Source of the DNA: Bradyrhizobium sp. JYMT SZCCT0428
GTDB taxonomy: Bacteria > Pseudomonadota > Alphaproteobacteria > Rhizobiales > Xanthobacteraceae
Assembly (NCBI RefSeq): GCF_018131075.1
Contig: NZ_JAFCLS010000056.1
Coordinates: 1 to 48,646 of the forward strand
Direction: 5' to 3'
DNA length: 48,646 nucleotides
Shown here: in pieces, positions 33,030-40,036 of the stretch
How the letters are laid out: each line of letters opens with the position of its first letter
Position numbering within the stretch: position 1 is the first letter of the stretch
Program-made: the position numbers and the translations under genes
The notes under the pieces: generated by a model
Database searches by the model: none
Told to the model about the DNA's origin: nothing
Seen by the model: only the letters and a program-made list of their open reading frames with translations

Positions 33030-33776
33030 TCAGGATTGCAGATAGAGCGCCGCGAGCGCCGCGCGCTCCTTTTCGCCAAGACCGATGCCGTCGCGGAGAT
33101 AAGCTTCGAGACTGCCATAGTCGGCGTCAATGGCTTCGAACGCAGCGCTGAGGAACGCGGGCTGCACCGAACCCAGCACCTGCTTGACGTGATCAGGCAG
33201 GTCGCTGCTGGTGGTGGGATCCCTGCGGTAGAATTGGTTGGTCAGCAGATAATCTTCCGCAATCACCTCGTCAGGAACCCCGAGCGTATGCAGGATCAGC
33301 GCGCAGGCGAAGCCGGTGCGATCCTTGCCGGCGGTGCAGTGGATCACCAGTGGGGCGCGGTCTTCCAGCAGATGCGCAAACAGCGCGCGGAAGCGCGGCG
33401 TATTTTGCTGCACATAGCTGCGGTAGGAATCGCGCATCACCTCGACGGCATGGTCGGTCGACAGCGCCGTGCCGCTGGCGGCGATGGCACGAAGTGCGGC
33501 GACCACCGTTGGCTCGACCGGCAGCGAATGCACGGTGATATCGGCCAGACCGCACACTGCCTCGGCGCGCTCCGTCGTGCCTCGAAAATCGAACGCGCTC
33601 CTGACGCCGAGCGAGCGCAAGACCGCAGCGTCATCATTGGTGAGATGGCCGAGATGGTTGGACCGGAACATCTGCCGCCAGCGTACCGTGCGGCCGTCCC
33701 GGGTGAGATAACCGCCGAGATCGCGGAAATTGCTGGCGCCAGCAAGATTGAGATGACGGGCAGGGGAATCTGACAT
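33030..33776 (-). CDS. Tyrosine-protein phosphatase (DSP/Y_phosphatase3 family)
   Basis: A 248-residue cytoplasmic phosphatase. The N-terminus NLAGASNFRDLGGYLTRDGR and the P-loop IHCTAGKDRTG (Cys147, Arg153) are those of the bacterial family that includes LipA and PtpB of Mycobacterium, which act on phosphotyrosine or phosphoinositides. The catalytic site is complete. The start was set at ATG 33776 (MSDSPARHLN), as the family begins with the SNFRDLGG block; the frame runs to 33821. Confidence 0.9.
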   Translation of the reverse strand: MSDSPARHLNLAGASNFRDLGGYLTRDGRTVRWRQMFRSNHLGHLTNDDAAVLRSLGVRSAFDFRGTTERAEAVCGLADITVHSLPVEPTVVAALRAIAASGTALSTDHAVEVMRDSYRSYVQQNTPRFRALFAHLLEDRAPLVIHCTAGKDRTGFACALILHTLGVPDEVIAEDYLLTNQFYRRDPTTSSDLPDHVKQVLGSVQPAFLSAAFEAIDADYGSLEAYLRDGIGLGEKERAALAALYLQS

Positions 33777-33896
33777 CGGGGCTGCCTTACGGAATTCCTG
33801 ATAGAATTCTTGGAGATGCAATTCTTGTGCGGCGATCGAGCCGGGGTGTATCGCGTCTTGCCCTCTGGTCTATACTCGGGCCGTCAGGAGGAGAAT

Positions 33897-34223
33897 ATGA
33901 ATAATCGCAAGATCGCTGGTTTCGCGGCGGCGTTGCTTCTGGGAACGATGTTTCTGGGAACGGTCGGCTCGTCGGCCGCGTTGGCACAGGCGACCTTCAA
34001 AAACTATCGTTGCGCCGACGGCACGCAATTCATTGCCGGGTTTTTCCGGTACGATTCACGCGCCCATCTGCAGCTTGATGGCAAGGCGGTGACGCTGAAA
34101 AAGGGAGTGGCGCTGTCGGGGGCGCGCTATACGGGGCGCGGGATTACCCTCAAAGTCACGAAGGCCGGGCTCACCACGCTCAAGCACGCCAAACGGCCGG
34201 TAACGGCGTGCGAGCAGACGTAA
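33897..34223 (+). CDS. Exported MliC-like lysozyme-inhibitor domain protein
   Basis: A 108-residue product with a signal peptide (AAALLLGTMFLGTVGSSAALA) and a MliC-type beta domain: YRCADGTQFIAGFF, then an AVTLKKGVALSGARYTGR segment, and a second Cys in TACEQT. MliC proteins inhibit c-type lysozyme in the periplasm. There is no lipobox Cys, so it is probably soluble rather than lipid-anchored. GGAGGAGAAT directly precedes the ATG. A strong terminator follows it. Confidence 0.78.
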   Translation: MNNRKIAGFAAALLLGTMFLGTVGSSAALAQATFKNYRCADGTQFIAGFFRYDSRAHLQLDGKAVTLKKGVALSGARYTGRGITLKVTKAGLTTLKHAKRPVTACEQT

Positions 34224-34240
34224 AAACAAGGTTTGCATGA

Positions 34241-34274
34241 AAAAGGGCCGAAACGATTTCGTTCCGACCCTTTT
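34241..34274 (+). terminator. Rho-independent terminator
   Basis: AAAAGGGCCGAAACG (34241-34255) and CGTTCCGACCCTTTT (34260-34274) pair over 13 of 15 places around an attt loop, flanked by A and T runs. It ends the MliC-like gene and could also work for the leftward gstI-like gene, whose stop is 60 bp beyond. Confidence 0.85.
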
Positions 34275-34333
34275 CTACTTCACCGACCGCGCCTGAACTC
34301 GTTGACGCGGATTTGCCGAACATTGGGCTGGCA

Positions 34334-34531
34334 TCAGTGGTCACGCCCAGGCTTGGATTCCTCGATGGCTGCTGCGTGGTACCAGCTGCCGCTGCAGTCC
34401 GCGACATCGACCGCCGGCGCGGCAAAGTCGGGCTTGGTCTCGCCATAGCGACGCCCCGCCAGGGCCGACCGGCCCCCGGCTGGGAATTGATAGATCTTGG
34501 CAGATCCCTCATTCACACCTGTATTGATCAT
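34334..34531 (-). CDS. gstI: DUF2735 protein, GstI-like (glutamine synthetase translation inhibitor)
   Basis: A 65-residue product, MINTGVNEGSAKIYQFPAGG followed by RSALAGRRYGETKP and a C-terminal GSWYHAAAIEESKP. This is DUF2735, whose Rhizobium leguminosarum member GstI is reported to lower GlnII expression after transcription. It is divergent from glnII with 558 bp between, which is the arrangement I recall. AGGAGAG lies before the ATG at 34531. It is therefore probably a small regulator that holds down GlnII when nitrogen is plentiful; that role here is inference. Confidence 0.85.
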   Translation of the reverse strand: MINTGVNEGSAKIYQFPAGGRSALAGRRYGETKPDFAAPAVDVADCSGSWYHAAAIEESKPGRDH

Positions 34532-35089
34532 CCTGGTCTCTCCTGGATCGAGCGAACCACCATGGTGCGCCCGACTCGTTCTCCGTTAGTTACCGAGACT
34601 GCGATATCGTTCGCGCCCTCCCGGAATGCAAATTGCTCAAAAAAAGTCACCAGGTGTGCATTTTGTAGGCATTTCCTGTTTTGCTTCGTGTGAGGCAATG
34701 GGCAGGTGACTAACGCTTGAGCCGGGGAGAAGGTTGCCGGCCGCGACCGAACCATCAGCCGAAAGGCGCAAAAGGCTGCTGCAGCTTTAATCGGGCCCGG
34801 AGCTACGGGCCGAAACTGCCGTAGAATCGGGCGTCAGGCGGGCTCGAAAGCGCCTTTTGGCCGTCCACCGCGCATGTCAGGCGCGCTTCTATGTCGCATC
34901 AAAAAATGCACGCGCGAGGGTGGACATCCCCAGCGCCGTCCGATGCCGCGCTGCAGCGATTGGCACTTTAATTGCTTGGTAAGTAGCGGCCTGACGTGGC
35001 CGGGTACACGTGTGCGGGGACTGCAGGGCTTCTAACCTCCAAGGACCGGGGTTTCCGCACCTAGCAGCATTAAACTCAAGAGAGGCTCA
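34532..35089. promoter_or_regulatory. gstI-glnII divergent control region
   Basis: A 558-bp non-coding stretch. It contains the sigma-54 promoter of glnII (34961-34976). An NtrC site is expected upstream; the nearest dyads I see are a weak TGCAC...GGTG arrangement around 34908-34922 and CACCATGGTG at 34559-34568, neither convincing. No other gene is supported here. Confidence 0.6.
34961..34976 (+). promoter_or_regulatory. Sigma-54 promoter (-24/-12) of glnII
   Basis: TGGCACTTTAATTGCT matches the sigma-54 consensus TGGCAC-N5-TTGC exactly, with GG at 34962-34963 and GC at 34974-34975. It is the known type of promoter for glnII in Bradyrhizobium, turned on by phosphorylated NtrC when nitrogen is short. 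The transcript would have a leader of about 100 bases. Confidence 0.93.
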
Positions 35090-36127
35090 ATGACCAAGTA
35101 CAAGCTCGAGTATATCTGGCTCGACGGGTATACGCCGACACCGAATCTGCGCGGCAAAACACAGATCAAGGAATTCGCTTCGTTCCCGACGCTCGAGCAG
35201 CTCCCGCTGTGGGGCTTCGATGGTTCATCGACCATGCAAGCCGAAGGCAGAAGCTCGGATTGCGTGCTCAAGCCGGTTGCGGTTTATCCCGACGGCGCGC
35301 GCAAGGACGGCGTCCTGGTGATGTGCGAAGTCATGATGCCGGATGGCGTCACCCCGCACGCGACCAACCGGCGCGCCACCATTCTTGACGACGAAGGCGC
35401 GTGGTTCGGCTTCGAGCAGGAATACTTCATGTACAAGGACGGCCGGCCGCTCGGTTTCCCGACCTCGGGTTATCCCGCGCCGCAGGGCCCGTACTACACC
35501 GGCGTCGGCTACAGCAACGTCGGCGCAGTCGCGCGCGAAATCGTCGAGAAGCATCTCGAGCTCTGCCTGGCTGCCGGCATCAACCACGAGGGCATCAACG
35601 CCGAAGTGGCGAAGGGCCAGTGGGAATTCCAGATCTTCGGCAAGGGCTCCAAAAAGGCCGCCGACGAAATGTGGATGGCTCGCTACCTGCTGCAGCGCCT
35701 GACCGAAACCTACGGCATCGACATCGAGTATCACTGCAAGCCGCTCGGCGACACCGACTGGAACGGCTCGGGCATGCACGCCAACTTCTCGACCGCCTAT
35801 ATGCGCGAGACCGGCGGCAAGGCCTACTTCGAAGCGCTGATGGCGGCCTTTGAGAAGAATCTCATGGAGCACATCGCCGTCTACGGGCCCGATAACGACA
35901 AGCGTCTGACCGGCAAGCACGAGACCGCTCCCTGGAACAAGTTCAGCTACGGCGTGGCTGACCGCGGCGCCTCGATCCGCGTGCCGCACTCGTTCATGAA
36001 GAACGACTACAAGGGCTATCTCGAAGACCGCCGCCCGAACTCGCAAGGCGACCCCTACGCCATCGCTTCGCAGATCCTGAAGACGATCGCCGAGGTTCCG
36101 ACCGCCGCCAAGTCGGCCGCGGCCTAA
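35090..36127 (+). CDS. glnII: Glutamine synthetase II (eukaryote-type)
   Basis: The 345-residue product is full length for the GSII family, which forms glutamine from glutamate, ammonia and ATP and differs from the larger GlnA. It opens MTKYKLEYIWLDGYTPTPNL and shows LWGFDGSSTMQAEG, WFGFEQEYFMYKDGRPLG, GTGDTDWNG-like HCKPLGDTDWNGSGMHANFS and KHETAPWNKFSYGVADRGAS, the metal, ammonia and nucleotide sites. It is regulated by nitrogen through the sigma-54 promoter upstream and probably by the gstI-like gene. GAGAGG lies 4 nt before the ATG. Two perfect hairpins follow its stop. Confidence 0.97.
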   Translation: MTKYKLEYIWLDGYTPTPNLRGKTQIKEFASFPTLEQLPLWGFDGSSTMQAEGRSSDCVLKPVAVYPDGARKDGVLVMCEVMMPDGVTPHATNRRATILDDEGAWFGFEQEYFMYKDGRPLGFPTSGYPAPQGPYYTGVGYSNVGAVAREIVEKHLELCLAAGINHEGINAEVAKGQWEFQIFGKGSKKAADEMWMARYLLQRLTETYGIDIEYHCKPLGDTDWNGSGMHANFSTAYMRETGGKAYFEALMAAFEKNLMEHIAVYGPDNDKRLTGKHETAPWNKFSYGVADRGASIRVPHSFMKNDYKGYLEDRRPNSQGDPYAIASQILKTIAEVPTAAKSAAA

Positions 36128-36141
36128 GCCACACCGCATAC

Positions 36142-36202
36142 CCGGACGGGGGCGTCCGGATTGCTGCCCTGATCCGCCAAAGCGTGCCCGCTTTGGCGGA
36201 TC
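36142..36202 (+). terminator. Two hairpins downstream of glnII
   Basis: CCGGACG-gggg-CGTCCGG (36142-36159) and then GATCCGCCAAAGCG-tgcc-CGCTTTGGCGGATC (36171-36202) are perfect stems of 7 and 14 bp. No T-run follows the second, so they may act as a 3' stability structure or a weak terminator. Confidence 0.65.
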
Positions 36203-36321
36203 ATTGCGTTGTGACGACGTTGCCTTAAATGCATCGATTCAAGCCGTTTGCCCGATTCAAGCCGTTCCCCTGCGTTATGAACCGCGCTAGATAGCGGATG
36301 CGCTTGCCGGGGACACGGCCA

Positions 36322-37029
36322 TTGCTCGAGGGTTTCTACAAGATCAGGTTTCAACTCAACGACGCGGTCGGCCGCAGCGTGATGTATGTGCGCGCCGGCA
36401 AGATGCTCGGCGGCAATTCCGCCTTTGCACATATAGGCACTTATCAGGAAGAGGCCGATGGCGAGCTTGCCATCGAGATCAAGACCGTTCGCCATAATCC
36501 CGACCCGAATTACCGCGCGATGGCCGGCACCGACGACGCCACCCTGCTGGCGCGGGGCAAGCCGGATGGCAAGCTTTACCGGTTTGAAGGCGGCCTCAAG
36601 GAATTGCCGGGTGCGAAATTCAGCTCGGTCATGACGCCGATCGGGGAGGAGGAGATCCCGATCGCCGGAGGCGTCGGCCAGGATGGTATCGTCAATGGCC
36701 TCTATTCCATTCACATCCGGATGCTCGACGGCGTCGACGGCGGCCTGAGCGGCGTGATGCTGCTCAATGACGGCCGCATCCTCGGCGGCGACGCGTCATT
36801 CTACTACATCGGCAGCTACACCTCGGAGAATGGCCGCTGGAAGGGCCAGATCCTCAATCAGGAGCACACGCCGGCAAAGGGCGAGAACCCGGTGTTCGGC
36901 GGCCATGAGGTCGGCATCGGCTTTGCCGGCACCTGCGACGAGCAGGGGGCGCTGCTGGAGGCCACCGCGCTGGCGGGCAAGCGCAGCCTGCGGCTGACAG
37001 CCGTGCTCAAGCTGATGCATCGGGCGTAA
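36322..37029 (+). CDS. Protein of two GrlR-like domains, paralogue 1
   Basis: The 235-residue product is two versions of one motif in series. Copy 1: LLEGFYKIRFQLNDAVGRSV, then KMLGGNSAFAHIGTYQ. Copy 2: IVNGLYSIHIRMLDGVDGG, then GRILGGDASFYYIGSYT. Both carry the LGG(N/D)S/A...Y(I/V)GSY pattern of the GrlR family, which includes a negative regulator of type III secretion in enterobacteria; no secretion genes are in this window. The gene is about 225 residues of conserved sequence shared with the paralogue at 39250. The start is taken as TTG 36322 because the paralogue starts TTG at the same place; ATG 36298 is the alternative. A 4-bp gap separates it from the next gene. Confidence 0.8.
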   Translation: MLEGFYKIRFQLNDAVGRSVMYVRAGKMLGGNSAFAHIGTYQEEADGELAIEIKTVRHNPDPNYRAMAGTDDATLLARGKPDGKLYRFEGGLKELPGAKFSSVMTPIGEEEIPIAGGVGQDGIVNGLYSIHIRMLDGVDGGLSGVMLLNDGRILGGDASFYYIGSYTSENGRWKGQILNQEHTPAKGENPVFGGHEVGIGFAGTCDEQGALLEATALAGKRSLRLTAVLKLMHRA

Positions 37030-37033
37030 CGCC

Positions 37034-37719
37034 ATGGACAATGCCGTGCGCGTGCTCTCGACACTGGCCCTGAAGGGCGCGGTTCACAATCTGGCCGGGC
37101 AGTATGAGGCAGCCGGCGGTGTGCGCATCGATGCCGACTTCGCGCCGACATTGGCGCTGCTGGATCGCCTGCGCGGCGGCGAGGGTGCCGACGTCGTCAT
37201 CCTGACCCGAGAGGGTCTCGACGACATGGCTCGCGAGGGGCGCGTGGTGGCGGATAGCTGCGTGGATCTCGCACGGTCCTATGTCGGCCTGGCGGTGAAA
37301 GCGGGCTTTGCCCATCCCGACATCGCAACCGAGCCCACGCTGCGCGCGGCGCTGCTTGCCGCCCGTTCGGTGGCCTATTCGCGGATCGGCGCCAGCGGCA
37401 TTTTGTTCGCGCAGTTGATCGAGCGCTTGGGTATCGCATCCGAGATCAATGCGAGAGCGTGCATCATCCCGTCAGGCTTCACCGCCGAACGGCTGGTCAC
37501 CGGAGAGGCCGATCTGGCCGTGCAACAGATCAGCGAGTTGAAGCAGGTCGGGGTATCGAGGTTATTGGCCCGATTCCTCGCGAGTTGCAAACGCCCGCGG
37601 TGTTTTCCGCCGGCCGCGTGGCGGCCTCCGGCAAGGCTGCTCAAGCGGACCGGCTGTTGCGGTTTCTCGCCTCGCGCGAGGTTGCGCCGGTGCTGCGCGA
37701 GAGCGGGCTTGAGCCTTGA
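37034..37719 (+). pseudogene. Periplasmic-type substrate-binding protein, frameshifted
   Basis: A molybdate-like solute-binding protein of about 228 residues (MDNAVRVLSTLALKGAVHNL, then RIDADFAPTLALLDRLRGGE and ASGILFAQLIERLGIASEIN), without a signal peptide. At the run of four G (37550-37553) one base seems to be missing: before it the frame reads ISELKQVG, and the rest (IEVIGPIPRELQTPAVFSAG, then LLRFLASREVAPVLRESGLE) is in another frame ending TGA at 37719. The out-of-frame reading to 37771 is Arg-rich and not protein-like. It could be a pseudogene or a sequencing error. It is 4 bp after the GrlR-like gene, so it is cotranscribed. Confidence 0.8.
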
Positions 37720-37767
37720 ATTAGCGAGCCTTGAATTTGCCTGCCGGTCGACGCAACCTGTCGCCCC

Positions 37768-38595
37768 ATGAGGACGCTGTTTCACGGGGTCGCGGTTGCG
37801 ATAGGTGTGTTGGTGTTGCCCGTTCTGGCGCGCGCGCAATCGGCCGATCTCGTGCTCTGCGACCGCGTCGCTGCCGATCCGTCCGATCCCGACAAGCCGG
37901 CCGACGTGAAGGGCACGCCGGAGATTGCTGCCTCCGATATCGCCACCGCAATCAAATACTGCAAGATCGCCGCGAGCTCATCGCGGCGGGCGACGTACCA
38001 GCTCGGACGCGCCTACGCGGCCAACCGGCAAACACAAGAGGCGGTCGCGGCCTGGCGCAAGGCGGCCGATAAAGGCTCGACCTCGGCCATGGTCGAACTC
38101 GGTGTGCTCTACGGAACCGGAGCCGGCGTTGCGCGGGACGAGGCGCAGGCGCGCAAGCTGTTCGAGCGCGCTGCCCAGGCCGGCAATCCGCGTGGCATCA
38201 GCAATCTCGCGGCCCTTGGCGGCGTCGCGGGCGGACCGGCCGACCCGGCGCGGGCGCGCGAATTGCTGTCGAAGGGCGCCGAGACCAATGCGGAGGCGCA
38301 ATATCAGCTCGGCATGATGCTGGCGGAAGGCGATGGCGGCGCCAAGGACGATGTTGCCGCGCGGGTGTTGTTTGAAAAGGCGGCGGCGCAAAATCATCCC
38401 GGTGCGCTGGAACGCATGGGCGCGTTCGCGCAGCAAGGCCGCGGCGGCGCCAAGGATTCAGGCGCCGCCAAAGCCTACTACGAGCGTGCCGCCGCACTCG
38501 GCGATGAAGACGCCAAGAAGGCATTGGAGCGGCTGCGATGCCCTTACACAATCAAGGACAAGCGCGGCAACGTGGTGACCAATCTGTGCTTCTGA
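37768..38595 (+). CDS. Exported Sel1-like repeat protein
   Basis: A 275-residue product with a signal peptide (VAVAIGVLVLPVLARA) and, after about residue 75, four or five Sel1 repeats of about 36 residues (AMVELGVLYGTGAGVARDEA, AQYQLGMMLAEGDGGAKDD), ending with Cys in LRCPYTIKDKRGNVV and NLCF. Sel1 proteins are solenoid scaffolds, often in envelope assembly. It is 48 bp downstream of the frameshifted gene on the same strand. Confidence 0.88.
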   Translation: MRTLFHGVAVAIGVLVLPVLARAQSADLVLCDRVAADPSDPDKPADVKGTPEIAASDIATAIKYCKIAASSSRRATYQLGRAYAANRQTQEAVAAWRKAADKGSTSAMVELGVLYGTGAGVARDEAQARKLFERAAQAGNPRGISNLAALGGVAGGPADPARARELLSKGAETNAEAQYQLGMMLAEGDGGAKDDVAARVLFEKAAAQNHPGALERMGAFAQQGRGGAKDSGAAKAYYERAAALGDEDAKKALERLRCPYTIKDKRGNVVTNLCF

Positions 38596-38622
38596 GATGA
38601 GGGCGCGTCGTTCAGGCCGCCA

Positions 38623-39072
38623 TCACTTCATGTAATAGCTGATGTAGTACCGCGCCCGCTGATAGGTCAGTTCCAGATATCCGGGATAATCTCTTGCCGC
38701 CAGTTCGACCGCGCGCTTGTAGCGTGCGCCGAACTCGCCCTTGATCTTGTCGAAGTAACCAAAACAGGCATCGTCGAATCTCACCGCGGCGATGATGGCC
38801 TGCTTCAGTTCCGCTTCATCCATATCGGGATGGGTAAGTTGCAAGCGGTCGAAGGTCAGGCCGTCTTCGGGATGATCGTGCTCGAATTTGACCTCGATCG
38901 AATTCTCTGCCGCTCGCGACCGGAACACGTCGCGCACGTTTGGCGGCATCGCACGCCACGCGAGCAAGTCGAGCTTGGAGCACTCCCGCCACAGCAGATA
39001 GGCCGCGTCCTTCAACGGCAGCTCACTGGCCTCGGCGATGGTTCGGGCAATGGTCTCTTCATCTTCGGTCAT
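38623..39072 (-). CDS. Hypothetical cytoplasmic protein
   Basis: A 149-residue, helical and acidic protein: MTEDEETIARTIAEASELPL, KDAAYLLWRECSKLDLLAWR, and a C-terminal part rich in aromatic residues (YPGYLELTYQRARYYISYYM). I do not recognise a family. No signal peptide or membrane segment. The start at 39072 (MTEDEE) was preferred to the open frame up to 39129 because the extension is not protein-like. Confidence 0.65.
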   Translation of the reverse strand: MTEDEETIARTIAEASELPLKDAAYLLWRECSKLDLLAWRAMPPNVRDVFRSRAAENSIEVKFEHDHPEDGLTFDRLQLTHPDMDEAELKQAIIAAVRFDDACFGYFDKIKGEFGARYKRAVELAARDYPGYLELTYQRARYYISYYMK

Positions 39073-39249
39073 CGGTATCACCGCAATGGAAATCGCCCAT
39101 TGGTCGGCTGCAGCGGCCAGCCGGTTCACGGCGGCGGTGCCGACTGCGTGAGGTATGACACGGAAGGCTGCGCTAAAACGACCGCTGGTGCCGCTTCCTC
39201 CCCGGTGCTATGCCCCCGCGAGATGATTCAATAAAGCTGGAAATCTGCT

Positions 39250-39954
39250 TTGCTGGACGGGCTTTACAAGGCTGAGTACGGCGTGAACGACGCGTTCGGT
39301 CGCAGCATCATGTGCATGCATGAGGGCAAGCTGCTGGGTGGCAATTCCGCCTTCGCGCATCTGGGGACCTACCAGGAAAAGGGCGCGGAGATTATCGGCG
39401 AGGTCATCACCCAGCGTCACAATGAAGACCCGCATTACAAGCCGTTGATGGACACCGACGTCGCCGCGATCAGTGTGCGGGGCACGACGGACGGCAACAA
39501 GATCCGCTTCGAAGGCAGCGCCGCGCCCCGGCCGGGAGCGCTGTTCTGGGCCAATCTAACCAAACTCGACGATGAGGGGCTGCCGCCTGTCGGGGAAGTC
39601 GGACCTGGCGGCATTGTGAACGGGCTCTATTCGGTTCACATCCGCGCGCTCGATGGCGTCGATGCTGGCCTGTCCGGCGTCATGCTGCTGATGAACGGCC
39701 GCATCCTCGGCGGCGATGCGTTCTTCTATTATCTCGGTTCCTACAGCTCCGCCGATGGTCGCTGGAAAGGCGAGATCCTCAACCAGGAGCACACGCCGGC
39801 AAAGGGTGAAAATCCGGTATTTGGCGGCCATGAGGTCGGAATCGGCTTTGCTGGCACCTGTGACGGAGAGGGCGCGGAACTGGAAGCCACCGCGCTCGCT
39901 GGAAAGCGCAGCCTGCGCCTGGCCGCCACCTTGAAGCTGATGCGGGCGGCCTAG
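39250..39954 (+). CDS. Protein of two GrlR-like domains, paralogue 2
   Basis: A 234-residue product closely similar to the protein at 36322. Copy 1: LLDGLYKAEYGVNDAFGRSI, then KLLGGNSAFAHLGTYQ. Copy 2: IVNGLYSVHIRALDGVDAG, then GRILGGDAFFYYLGSYS. The C-terminal 60 residues are nearly the same as in the paralogue (KGENPVFGGHEVGIGFAGTC). The start is TTG at 39250 (TTGCTGGACGGG); an in-frame stop lies 16 bases upstream, so no ATG start exists. Two copies within 3 kb of one another suggest a local duplication. Confidence 0.82.
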   Translation: MLDGLYKAEYGVNDAFGRSIMCMHEGKLLGGNSAFAHLGTYQEKGAEIIGEVITQRHNEDPHYKPLMDTDVAAISVRGTTDGNKIRFEGSAAPRPGALFWANLTKLDDEGLPPVGEVGPGGIVNGLYSVHIRALDGVDAGLSGVMLLMNGRILGGDAFFYYLGSYSSADGRWKGEILNQEHTPAKGENPVFGGHEVGIGFAGTCDGEGAELEATALAGKRSLRLAATLKLMRAA

Positions 39955-40036
39955 CGGTATTATTGCCCCGGAATAGGCTTTCCCCAGCGCCCTACATGGA
40001 ATAAGAGCGGCCAACAATTTCCATGTTCAGGCACAA

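Noticed and set aside
28724..34223. Defence island around the DUF2161 gene
   Set aside because: Neighbours are ordinary metabolic and envelope genes; no methylase, helicase or toxin-antitoxin genes are seen.
34559..34568. CACCATGGTG palindrome as an NtrC site
   Set aside because: The half sites have no spacer, unlike the known NtrC dyad; kept only as a weak note.
34528..34755. 75-codon minus-strand frame upstream of gstI
   Set aside because: It lies in the control region, overlaps the gstI start, has no family likeness and no good ribosome site.
36322..39954. Type III secretion cluster around the GrlR-like genes
   Set aside because: No secretion, chaperone or effector gene is present; only the regulator-like fold is shared.
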